A stretch of DNA of 7,321 nt from Paracoccaceae bacterium (GTDB lineage: Bacteria; Pseudomonadota; Alphaproteobacteria; Rhodobacterales; Rhodobacteraceae), in NCBI GenBank assembly GCA_023260935.1, contig JALQTL010000440.1:1-7321 (forward strand). Reading direction: 5' to 3'. Below, one piece after another: positions 1-5,590 of this stretch; within the stretch, counting starts at the first letter, position 1, and every line of letters starts with the position of its first letter. Below the pieces are notes generated by a model. That model searched no databases, was not told where the DNA came from, and saw only the letters and a list, made by a program, of their open reading frames with translations. The translations under genes were made by a program, and so were the position numbers.

Positions 1-1393
1 TATCGTCGATCTCGCCCTTGCCGTCGCGCAGTTCGGTAAGTGCCTTGATGCAGGCGATGATGTCGTCACGGTCCAGGGTGCGCTGCGTATCCGGCTTTTG
101 CAGGTCCAGACGCATGTTCATCTTGACCCGGCCAACGGCCGAAAGGTCATACCGGTCCTTGTCGAAGAACAGCGTATCGAACAACTGGCTTGCCGCTTCC
201 ACGGTGGGCGGTTCGCCCGGGCGCATCACGCGGTAGATGTCCATCAGCGCGGTATCGCGGCCCATGTTCTTGTCGGCCGCCATCGTGTTGCGGATGTAGG
301 GGCCGACGTTGACATTGTCGATGTCCAGCACCGGAATGTCAGTGATGCCCTGATCCAGCAGCACTTTCAGCGTGCCACCCTTGACCGAACCTTCGCGGTC
401 CAGTTCCCAGGTCAGCTCGTCACCGGCTTCAACCCAGATCTCGCCAGTTTCCTCGTTGATGATGTCCTTTGCCACGAACCGGCCAAGGATATGATCGAAA
501 GGCACCAGAAGCTCAGTCACCTTACCTTCGTCGATCCACTGCTTGACCATCCGCGGCGTGGCCTTTTCACCAGCCTTCAGGATGACTTCGCCGGTCGAGG
601 CATCGACCAGATCATAGGACGGGCGGGTGCCGCGCACACGTTCGGGGAAGAACCGGGTGACCCAGCCCTTGTTCTTCAGATACTTGAACATGACCGTTTC
701 ATAATACGCATCCATGATGCGTTCCTGATCCATGCCAAGCGCATAAAGCAGGGTGGTCACCGGCAGCTTGCGGCGGCGGTCGATACGGGCAAAGACAATG
801 TCCTTGGCGTCGAATTCAAAATCCAGCCACGACCCGCGATAGGGGATGATCCGGCAGGCAAACAGCAGTTTGCCGCTGGAATGGGTCTTGCCCTTGTCAT
901 GATCGAAGAACACACCGGGCGAACGATGCATCTGGCTGACGATCACCCGCTCCGTGCCGTTCACGATGAACGTGCCGTTCGGCGTCATCAGTGGCATGTC
1001 GCCCATGTAGACATCCTGTTCCTTGATGTCCTTGACCGACCGGGCGCCGGTGGTTTCATCGACATCGAACACGATCAGGCGCAGCGTCACCTTCAAAGGC
1101 GCCGCATAGGTCAGATCGCGCTGCATGCATTCGTCAACGTCGAACTTGGGCTTTTCCAGTTCGTATTTCACGAACTCCAGCACGGCCGTTTCATTGAAGT
1201 CCTTGATCGGGAAAACCGACTGGAACGTGCCCTGAATGCCTTCCCCATCCAACGGCTTGGGGCTGTCGCCCGAGCGCAGGAAAAGATCATAAGAGGATTT
1301 CTGAACCTCGATCAGGTTCGGCATTTCCAGAACTTCGCGGATCTTGCCGTAATAGCGGCGGATGCGTTTCTGGCCAACGTGGGTCTGCGCCAT
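1..1393 (-). CDS. rpoB: DNA-directed RNA polymerase subunit beta, N-terminal part
   Basis: This is the 5' portion of the gene for the beta subunit of RNA polymerase, which with beta' forms the catalytic cleft. The first 464 residues are present and the frame is still open at base 1, so the gene continues outside the window. It starts MAQTHVGQKRIRRYYGKIRE. Recognisable conserved blocks include NGTERVIVSQMHRSPGVFF and GKTHSSGKLLFACRIIPYRG, then DIDNVNVGPYIRNT further on; the last residues read GKGEIDD. These match the beta1/protrusion and beta2 lobes of bacterial RpoB. The rifampicin-resistance cluster and the catalytic regions lie downstream and are not visible. The ATG is chosen because the family starts here; an AAAGGTGA element lies about 11 bases upstream, a weakly placed ribosome binding site. 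The gene follows rplL after a 245-bp gap with several hairpins. Confidence 0.98.
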   Translation of the reverse strand, partial: MAQTHVGQKRIRRYYGKIREVLEMPNLIEVQKSSYDLFLRSGDSPKPLDGEGIQGTFQSVFPIKDFNETAVLEFVKYELEKPKFDVDECMQRDLTYAAPLKVTLRLIVFDVDETTGARSVKDIKEQDVYMGDMPLMTPNGTFIVNGTERVIVSQMHRSPGVFFDHDKGKTHSSGKLLFACRIIPYRGSWLDFEFDAKDIVFARIDRRRKLPVTTLLYALGMDQERIMDAYYETVMFKYLKNKGWVTRFFPERVRGTRPSYDLVDASTGEVILKAGEKATPRMVKQWIDEGKVTELLVPFDHILGRFVAKDIINEETGEIWVEAGDELTWELDREGSVKGGTLKVLLDQGITDIPVLDIDNVNVGPYIRNTMAADKNMGRDTALMDIYRVMRPGEPPTVEAASQLFDTLFFDKDRYDLSAVGRVKMNMRLDLQKPDTQRTLDRDDIIACIKALTELRDGKGEIDD

Positions 1394-1535
1394 GCTCGTC
1401 GTCACCTTTGTCTTACGTGTCGCGGGCGGGCGGCCGTCGGGCCACGGGCGCTCGCCGCTGGCGAAGGGGGTGGAAAGGTTCCATTCATGCGGCCCGTCCC
1501 GTAGGACCGCTCCCGAACCTGTCACCGCACCTGGG

Positions 1536-1562
1536 AAAAGGCTTTGTGCAAAAAGCCCTTTT
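1536..1562 (-). promoter_or_regulatory. terminator-like hairpin before rpoB
   Basis: On the minus strand AAAAGGGCTTT, a six-base loop and AAAGCCTTTT form a stem of ten pairs with one bulged G, ending in a short U run and then CCC. It looks like a weak or leaky intrinsic terminator. Because rpoB follows with no clear promoter of its own, it would act as an attenuator between the ribosomal-protein genes and the polymerase genes. In E. coli the rplL-rpoB gap also holds an attenuator; the same role here is inferred. Confidence 0.4.
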
Positions 1563-1573
1563 CAAGACGCGCT

Positions 1574-1606
1574 TGGCTGGAGACGGACAAGGCCCGTCTC
1601 CAGCCA
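1574..1606 (-). promoter_or_regulatory. 13-bp perfect hairpin in the rplL-rpoB gap
   Basis: TGGCTGGAGACGG and CCGTCTCCAGCCA are perfect complements separated by seven bases, giving a very stable RNA stem starting about 33 bases after the rplL stop. No T tract follows directly, so it is not a standard intrinsic terminator. A double-stranded RNA processing site or a 3'-end protecting structure for the rplJL message is more likely; E. coli has an RNase III site in the equivalent gap. A smaller stem, TGCGG-TTTT-CCGCA, lies at 1618-1631 between it and rplL. Confidence 0.55.
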
Positions 1607-1638
1607 GAAATCCTGTCTGCGGAAAACCGCAAACCCGA

Positions 1639-2016
1639 TTACTTCAGTTCGACCTTGGCGCCAGCCTCTTCGAACTTCTTCTTCAGGGCCTCGGCGTCGG
1701 CTTTCGACACGCCTTCCTTGACCTTGCCACCGGCTTCGGTCAGATCCTTGGCTTCTTTCAGGCCCAGACCGGTGATTTCGCGCACGACCTTGATCACGTT
1801 GATCTTGTTCGCACCGGCGTCCGTCAGGACGACGTCGAATTCGGTCTTTTCTTCCTCGGCAGCGGCAGCAGCGCCAGCCGGGGCAGCAGCCATCATGACG
1901 GCGCCACCGGCAGCCGGCTCGATGCCATACTGGTCCTTCAGAATGTTTTTCAGTTCCTGAGCCTGCAGCAGGGTCAGGCCGACGATTTCTTCGGCGAGTT
2001 TGTTCAGATCAGCCAT
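1639..2016 (-). CDS. rplL: 50S ribosomal protein L7/L12
   Basis: This is the multi-copy stalk protein bL12 (125 residues), which binds L10 as dimers and recruits and activates the GTPase factors EF-Tu, EF-G, IF2 and RF3. The N-terminal dimerisation/L10-binding domain (about 1-33) begins MADLNKLAEEIVGLTLLQAQ. A flexible Ala/Gly hinge follows (about 35-55), then the factor-binding C-terminal domain with KINVIKVVREITGLGLKEAK and a KVELK end. The length is standard. I start at ATG 2014-2016 rather than the in-frame ATGs at 2023 or 2047, because family members begin MADLNKL and an ACGGA element sits about nine bases upstream; the 2023 ATG would have that element almost touching it. The gene lies 65 bp after rplJ; a small hairpin (CGTGAG/CTCACG, 2053-2069) sits in that gap. 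It is co-transcribed with rplJ and probably controlled through the L10 leader. Confidence 0.98.
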   Translation of the reverse strand: MADLNKLAEEIVGLTLLQAQELKNILKDQYGIEPAAGGAVMMAAAPAGAAAAAEEEKTEFDVVLTDAGANKINVIKVVREITGLGLKEAKDLTEAGGKVKEGVSKADAEALKKKFEEAGAKVELK

Positions 2017-2081
2017 TTTGCTCATTCCGTAAGTTAAGATGGGTTCCAACGACGTGAGGTCAACTCACGCGGGTCCGACGA

Positions 2082-2597
2082 TCAGGCAGCAGCCTTTTCC
2101 TCGATGGTCGACAGGATGCTTGCGATGTTCGAAGCAGGCGCACCAATGGCACCGGCGATGTTCGACGCGGGCGCACCGATGCACGACACGATCTGAGCGA
2201 TAAGCTCTTCGCGCGACGGCATGGAAGCCACAGCCTTGACACCAGCGGTATCCAGAACCTCGCCGCCCATTGCACCACCAAGGATCTGGAACTTGTCGTT
2301 CCCCTTGGAATATGCCTCGCAGACCTTGGCCGCAGCCACAGGGTCTTCCGAGAAGGCCAGCACGGTCATGCCCGTCAGCAGGTCACCCATCTTTGCAGCG
2401 GGCTTCCCTTCCAGGGCGATCTTGGCGAGCTTGTTCTTGGCAACGCGCACGGACCCGCCAACTTCGCGCATTTTCGCGCGCAGGTCCTGCATCTGTGCAA
2501 CCGTCATACCCGCGTAGTGGGCAACCACCACGACGCCAGAGCTTTCGAAGATCTGGCCGAGTTCCTCGACCACTTTCTCTTTCTGGGCTCTATCCAC
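2082..2597 (-). CDS. rplJ: 50S ribosomal protein L10
   Basis: This is uL10 (171 residues), the base of the ribosomal stalk. Its N-terminal domain binds 23S rRNA next to L11 and its C-terminal helix carries L7/L12 dimers. It begins MDRAQKEKVVEELGQIFESS and contains VRVAKNKLAKIALEGKP, both typical of alphaproteobacterial L10. The start codon is GTG (2595-2597); GGAG lies seven bases upstream, and no ATG further in would keep the conserved N-terminus. The C-terminal helix contains a tandem repeat, IGAPASNIA twice (residues 140-148 and 151-159), in the L12-binding part. A 400-bp leader separates it from rplA; it contains an L10-type RNA element, so translation of rplJ-rplL is probably repressed by excess L10 (or the L10-L12 complex), as in E. 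coli. Confidence 0.98.
   Translation of the reverse strand: MDRAQKEKVVEELGQIFESSGVVVVAHYAGMTVAQMQDLRAKMREVGGSVRVAKNKLAKIALEGKPAAKMGDLLTGMTVLAFSEDPVAAAKVCEAYSKGNDKFQILGGAMGGEVLDTAGVKAVASMPSREELIAQIVSCIGAPASNIAGAIGAPASNIASILSTIEEKAAA
2122..2181 (-). repeat. 33-bp-period duplication inside rplJ
   Basis: Two adjacent units beginning GCGATGTTCGA (plus-strand reading, at 2122 and 2155) agree at 24 of the first 27 bases. They encode the tandem IGAPASNIA segments of the L10 C-terminal helix. This is a coding repeat in a helical tail, not a mobile or structural DNA repeat. Confidence 0.85.
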
Positions 2598-2614
2598 AGT
2601 TTCACTCCAAGTGT

Positions 2615-2657
2615 GGGGGTTTCCCCCCGGCTCTCATTTGCCGGCCGATTGGCCGGC
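2615..2657 (-). promoter_or_regulatory. two GC hairpins ahead of the rplJ ribosome binding site
   Basis: On the transcript GCCGGCC-AATC-GGCCGGC (2640-2657) forms a perfect seven-pair stem. GGGGG-GAAA-CCCCC (2615-2628) forms a five-pair stem with a GNRA-type loop, ending about ten bases before the GGAG of rplJ. They may shape access to the rplJ start as the downstream part of the L10 control region. The stems are seen; the role is inferred. Confidence 0.45.
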
Positions 2658-2729
2658 GGTAAGGTCCGCAATAAGGGGCGGTCGGCCAAGATCACCCTTG
2701 CAGGTGAAAATTCCTCTCGTTCCCCATCT

Positions 2730-2818
2730 CAGGCAGGATATTAAGGCCTTGCGACCACCCGCCGTCTCGGACGAAGTATCGGGCCCCCCGAATCCTCGGG
2801 CGACCAGACCGTTGCCTG
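2730..2818 (-). promoter_or_regulatory. L10 leader-type autoregulatory RNA of rplJL
   Basis: The rplJ 5' region folds into a multi-hairpin element closed by a long-range stem, CAGGCA (2813-2818) with TGCCTG (2730-2735). Inside are CCCGA-GGAT-TCGGG (2787-2800), CGTC-CGA-GACG, and GGTC-GCAA-GGCC with a GNRA loop (2745-2756), followed by CTTAATATCCTGCC. Position, closing stem and arrangement fit the L10 leader family (Rfam RF00557), in which L10 bound to its own message blocks rplJ-rplL translation. The stems are read directly; family membership is my recognition and was not computed. Confidence 0.65.
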
Positions 2819-2840
2819 TTAGAAGCTTTCGCCCGGGATG

Positions 2841-2877
2841 AAAAGGGGCAACACGCCCTTTACGCAAACTTTTGCGT
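2841..2877 (-). promoter_or_regulatory. dyad plus terminator-like hairpin in the rplA-rplJ gap
   Basis: In transcription order there is a 16-bp dyad, ACGCAAA-AG-TTTGCGT (2862-2877). Immediately after it AAAGGGC-GTGTT-GCCCCTTTT (2841-2861) forms a stem of seven pairs with one bulged C and four Ts. The second looks like a weak intrinsic terminator or attenuator lying between the rplKA terminator and the L10 leader. The first could be an RNA stem or a protein-binding palindrome. Neither role is proven by sequence. Confidence 0.4.
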
Positions 2878-2939
2878 CATCATCCGGCAATCGCCCCCGC
2901 CAGGCCAGGGATCAACAGCCCCTTTCGGGCCTGTCAATG

Positions 2940-2973
2940 AAAAGGCCTGCGCCACGCTTTCGCGGCGCAGGCC
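2940..2973 (-). terminator. intrinsic terminator after rplKA
   Basis: GGCCTGCGCCGCG and CGTGGCGCAGGCC pair over 13 positions (one G-U) around an AAAG loop and are followed by TTTT. It begins 24 bases past the rplA stop. It should end most nusG/rplK/rplA transcripts, making rplJL-rpoB a separately initiated or read-through unit. Confidence 0.9.
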
Positions 2974-2997
2974 ATGATACATGCCGAATTGACCGGC

Positions 2998-3696
2998 TCA
3001 GTTGGCGGAAGCGCTGGACAGGTCCACCGAAACGCCGGGCCCCATGGTCGACGACAACGACACCTTCTTCAGATAGGCACCCTTGGCACCCGAGGGCTTG
3101 GCCTTGGAAACAGCATCCACGAAGGCGCGGATGTTCTGGGCCAGCGCGTCTTCGCTGAACGAAACCTTGCCGATACCGCCATGGATCACGCCGGCTTTCT
3201 CAACCTTGAACTGGACCTCACCACCCTTGGCCGCCTTGACGGCATTGGCGACATCCATCGTCACGGTGCCAACCTTCGGGTTCGGCATCAGGTTGCGCGG
3301 GCCAAGGATCTTGCCCAGACGGCCAACCAGCGGCATCAGGTCAGGCGTGGCGATGCAGCGATCGAAATCGATCTTGCCGCCCTGGATGATTTCCAAAAGG
3401 TCTTCGGCGCCAACAATATCGGCACCGGCTTCCTTGGCCTCGTCAGCCTTGGCACCACGGGCGAACACGGCCACGCGCACGGTCTTGCCCGTGCCGTTCG
3501 GCAGTTGCACCACGCCGCGAACCATCTGGTCGGCATGACGCGGATCAACACCCAGGTTCATCGCGATTTCGACGGTTTCGTCGAACTTGGCCGAGGCGGC
3601 CTTCTTGATCAGCGCGACAGCTTCTTCAACCGTCACATTGTCCTTGCCCTCGAAAATGGCGCGGGCAGCCTTGGTACGCTTTGCAAGCTTTGCCAT
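2998..3696 (-). CDS. rplA: 50S ribosomal protein L1
   Basis: This is uL1 (232 residues, normal length). It binds the L1 stalk of 23S rRNA at the E site and helps release deacylated tRNA; in E. coli it also represses its own operon by binding the rplK leader. Seen here: N-terminal MAKLAKRTKAARAIFEGKDN, the L1 signature GRLGKILGPRNLMPNP (residues 125-140), and the C-terminal TMGPGV motif (217-222). The ATG (3694-3696) lies five bases after the rplK stop. Its ribosome binding site, AAGGG, is made by the last codons of rplK nine bases upstream, so translation of the two genes is probably coupled. A strong terminator follows. Confidence 0.98.
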   Translation of the reverse strand: MAKLAKRTKAARAIFEGKDNVTVEEAVALIKKAASAKFDETVEIAMNLGVDPRHADQMVRGVVQLPNGTGKTVRVAVFARGAKADEAKEAGADIVGAEDLLEIIQGGKIDFDRCIATPDLMPLVGRLGKILGPRNLMPNPKVGTVTMDVANAVKAAKGGEVQFKVEKAGVIHGGIGKVSFSEDALAQNIRAFVDAVSKAKPSGAKGAYLKKVSLSSTMGPGVSVDLSSASAN

Positions 3697-3701
3697 GGTT
3701 C

Positions 3702-4154
3702 TCAGCCCTTCACTTCGATGCCGCAGGACTTGGCAGAGCCAAGAATGATCTGCATGGCCGCTTCAACGGAATTGGCGTTCAGGTCTTTCATCTTTGTCTC
3801 GGCGATCTGACGGATCTGCGCGACCGTCACCTTGCCGGCAACTTCGCGGCCCGGCTTCGACGAGCCCTTGGCGCGGTTGCGCTTGCCAACCGGAGGCAGG
3901 CCCGCGGCCTGCTTCAGCAGGAACGATGCCGGCGGGGTCTTCAGGTCGATGCTGAACGACTTGTCCTGATAATAGGTGATGATCGTCGGGATCGGGGTGC
4001 CCGGTGCGAAATCAGCCGACTTCGCATTGAACTCCTTGACGAACGCCATGATGTTCAGACCGCGCTGACCCAATGCCGGGCCAACCGGGGGCGACGGGTT
4101 GGCTTGCTGTGCCTTCACTTGCAGCTTGAGGCTGCCGATTACCTTCTTGGCCAT
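3702..4154 (-). CDS. rplK: 50S ribosomal protein L11
   Basis: This is uL11 (150 residues). It binds the GTPase-associated region of 23S rRNA, takes part in factor-dependent GTP hydrolysis, and is needed for RelA activation by uncharged tRNA. The N-terminal domain holds the proline-rich segment PSPPVGPALGQRG (residues 20-32; P22, P23 and P26 visible), the surface contacted by thiostrepton-type antibiotics. The C-terminal RNA-binding domain runs from about residue 75 and includes GKVTVAQIRQIAETKMKDLN. The hinge GLPPVGKRNRAKGSSKPGRE is several residues longer than in E. coli, as I recall for alphaproteobacteria. The start ATG has AAAGGAG with GGAG eight bases upstream. The gene is preceded by a structured leader and is tightly followed by rplA. 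Confidence 0.98.
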   Translation of the reverse strand: MAKKVIGSLKLQVKAQQANPSPPVGPALGQRGLNIMAFVKEFNAKSADFAPGTPIPTIITYYQDKSFSIDLKTPPASFLLKQAAGLPPVGKRNRAKGSSKPGREVAGKVTVAQIRQIAETKMKDLNANSVEAAMQIILGSAKSCGIEVKG

Positions 4155-4193
4155 CTGGCCTTCTCCTTTATCACTGCATCCGCCCGGGATTGG

Positions 4194-4262
4194 GTGGGAT
4201 GCGGTTTAGTGGTCCGGTCCGCCACACCCGGCCGTTCAGGCCGCGGCATGCTCGCCTCCCAC
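4194..4262 (-). promoter_or_regulatory. structured leader RNA upstream of rplK
   Basis: Most of the nusG-rplK gap folds into one element. GTGGGAGGCG (4253-4262) pairs with CGCATCCCAC (4194-4203) at nine of ten positions with one G-A mismatch. Inside, GCCGC-GGCC-TGAAC-GGCC-GGGT-GTGGC (4221-4247) forms a hairpin with a one-sided four-base bulge. The rplK AAAGGAG lies some 25 bases downstream. In E. coli L1 represses the L11-L1 message at a helix with an asymmetric loop mimicking the 23S L1 site. A similar autoregulatory role here is inferred from location and shape only. Confidence 0.5.
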
Positions 4263-4271
4263 ACGATGCAC

Positions 4272-4805
4272 TCAGGCCCCTTTCGAGACCTGGGTGAATT
4301 CCAGTTCCACCGGGGTCGCCCGGCCGAAGATCGACACAGACACCTTCAGACGGCTGTGTTCGTCATCCACTTCCTCGACCATGCCGTCGAAACCTTCGAA
4401 CGGCCCGTCGGTGACCTTGACCTTCTCGCCCACATCAAAGCGGATCAGGTTGCGCGGCGCTTCCTGCCCTTCCTCGACGCGGTTGAGGATCGCGTTCACC
4501 TCGGCATCGCGCATCGGCATCGGCTTGCCTTGCGGGCCAAGGAAACCCGTCACGCGGTTGATGGACGAGATCAGGTGATAGCCACGGTTCGTCATCTCCA
4601 TCCGCACCAGCACATAGCCGGGCATGAAGCGGCGTTCCGAGGTCACCTTCTTGCCACGACGAACCTCGATCACCTCTTCGGTGGGGACCAGAACCTCGTC
4701 GATTTCTTCTTCCAGACCAGCATCGGCCACGGCAGTCTTGATCTGCTCGGCAACCTTCTTCTCGAAGTTCGAGAGAACGCTTACCGAATACCAACGTTTC
4801 GCCAT
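4272..4805 (-). CDS. nusG: transcription termination/antitermination factor NusG
   Basis: This is NusG (177 residues, standard length), which binds the clamp of RNA polymerase through its NGN domain and Rho or ribosomal S10 through its KOW domain, setting elongation, Rho termination and transcription-translation coupling. The NGN domain spans about residues 3-110 (starts MAKRWYSVSVLSNFEKK, contains RRFMPGYVLVRMEM). The KOW domain spans about 124-177 with VTDGPFEGFDGMVEEVD and SRLKVSVSIFGRATPVELEF. The open frame extends upstream to 4922, but that start would be inside a terminator hairpin and adds 39 residues absent from the family. ATG 4803-4805 fits, with AGGG and AAGGG just upstream. It lies 198 bp after secE with a terminator between, so it may have its own promoter or depend on read-through. 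Confidence 0.97.
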   Translation of the reverse strand: MAKRWYSVSVLSNFEKKVAEQIKTAVADAGLEEEIDEVLVPTEEVIEVRRGKKVTSERRFMPGYVLVRMEMTNRGYHLISSINRVTGFLGPQGKPMPMRDAEVNAILNRVEEGQEAPRNLIRFDVGEKVKVTDGPFEGFDGMVEEVDDEHSRLKVSVSIFGRATPVELEFTQVSKGA

Positions 4806-4896
4806 GCCCTTGTCACCCTGTCTGCCGAAGGCCGGGGCCCCCGAAATTCCACTTTCCACCGCGCGCATCCCAATGTTTTGCTGCGGCACAAGGAAC

Positions 4897-4931
4897 AAAA
4901 AACAGCGCGCAACTCGAATCATTGCGCGCCG
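4897..4931 (-). terminator. intrinsic terminator between secE and nusG
   Basis: GCGCGCAA and TTGCGCGC pair perfectly around a nine-base loop, extended by a G-U and a C-G pair, and the stem is followed at once by TGTTTTTT. It has the full form of an intrinsic terminator and lies about 72 bases after the secE stop and about 90 before the nusG start. Either it is leaky or nusG is transcribed separately; no convincing promoter is seen between it and nusG. Confidence 0.75.
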
Positions 4932-5003
4932 GTTTGCCCTTTAACTGGCGCCCTGTACCTGCCATGGCCTCCGAATTCAAGAGCCCAGCAAGCGAAGCCT
5001 TCC

Positions 5004-5198
5004 CTAGAACGCGCCCAAAACCGCCGCCAGCCCCGACCGGATCGCCAGATCGACAAGGCTGAAGAAGGTGGCGGTCAGGGCGGCCATGATGAATACCATG
5101 ATGGTCGTCAGCACCACTTCGCGCCGCGTCGGCCAGACAACCTTGGCCACTTCGCCGCGCACCTGCTGGATGAACTGAAGGGGATTGGTCTTGGCCAT
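5004..5198 (-). CDS. secE: preprotein translocase subunit SecE
   Basis: This is the short single-span form of SecE (64 residues), which clamps the two halves of SecY in the inner membrane and stabilises the export channel. Seen here: the amphipathic segment and conserved motif EVAKVVWPTRREV (residues 16-28), followed by one transmembrane helix of roughly residues 29-51 (VLTTIMVFIMAALTATFFSL). Most bacteria outside the enterics have this one-helix type. The start ATG is preceded by CGGA nine bases upstream, a modest ribosome binding site. Upstream lies a long gene-free spacer after tRNA-Trp; downstream a terminator precedes nusG. Confidence 0.97.
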   Translation of the reverse strand: MAKTNPLQFIQQVRGEVAKVVWPTRREVVLTTIMVFIMAALTATFFSLVDLAIRSGLAAVLGAF

Positions 5199-5422
5199 GC
5201 TGTCATTCCGATGTCATCGTTCGGACGTGCATCTACGCCCTTACCCCCTTTAATTCAAGCCTCACCCGGAAGATTGTCGGCTGGCGTGTCTCGACATCAA
5301 GGACAACGCGCTTCAGCCTCGGCGCGTGGAACCAGGCCATTTGTCCGGGGGCTCCGTCCGGGGCTGGCAAGCTGATCCATCATGGCGACCAAGGCCGCCA
5401 ATACCCGTCAATCCAATGACCC

Positions 5423-5452
5423 GCCACCGGTCTTTCTCCCAGCACCGGTGGC
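5423..5452 (-). repeat. 9-bp perfect inverted repeat upstream of secE
   Basis: GCCACCGGT and ACCGGTGGC are perfect complements separated by 12 bases, making a stable hairpin in any minus-strand transcript. No T tract follows on either strand, so it is not an obvious terminator. It could be part of a secE leader, an RNA processing signal or a binding site. Confidence 0.5.
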
Positions 5453-5554
5453 TGATTTACGACTTTTGGCGCGGGCTGAGCAATCGCCCGGCACGCGGAA
5501 CTTTCAACGCGTGCAGTGGCTCGGATGGTCGAGAAATGCGACAAATACCGTCAA

Positions 5555-5590
5555 GCATTCGGCACCCACTACGAAGAAGGAACCGAATGC
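5555..5590 (-). repeat. 8-bp inverted repeat next to a TTGACG box
   Basis: GCATTCGG and CCGAATGC are perfect complements 20 bases apart; on the minus strand the second arm runs straight into TTGACG (5549-5554), a -35-like sequence. The arrangement would suit an operator, or a hairpin at the 3' side of the tRNA transcript. No matching -10 is evident, so its role is open. Confidence 0.35.

Noticed and set aside
98..1504. 468-codon plus-strand open frame
   Set aside because: It is exactly antisense to rpoB, whose reading frame is clearly real. Long antisense frames are common in GC-rich coding DNA, and the product resembles nothing.
2017..2049. Upstream starts for rplL at 2049 and 2025
   Set aside because: The family begins MADLNKL; the CGGA ribosome binding site is correctly spaced only for the ATG at 2016.
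2634..2867. 77-codon minus-strand frame in the rplJ leader
   Set aside because: It covers the L10 leader structure and has no good ribosome binding site; the leader explanation accounts for the sequence better.
2932..2937. TTGACA as the -35 of an rplJ promoter
   Set aside because: The bases 16-18 further on (TTGATC/TGATCC) are a poor -10, so I do not annotate a promoter, though the box is mentioned as a finding.
2974..3810. 278-codon plus-strand open frame
   Set aside because: Antisense to rplA and the rplA/rplK junction; low-complexity composition, no ribosome binding site, no recognisable family.
4806..4922. 39-residue N-terminal extension of nusG
   Set aside because: The upstream ATG lies in the terminator loop and no ribosome binding site precedes it; NusG proteins begin at MAKRWY-type sequences.
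5341..5363. GTCCGGGG direct repeat as a CRISPR or mobile-element signature
   Set aside because: Only two 8-bp copies 13 bases apart, with no spacers, transposase or target duplication; chance in GC-rich DNA is enough.
3681..5375. 564-codon plus-strand open frame
   Set aside because: It runs antisense across rplK, nusG, secE and the gaps between them; His/Arg/Leu-rich composition and lack of any domain mark it as a shadow frame.
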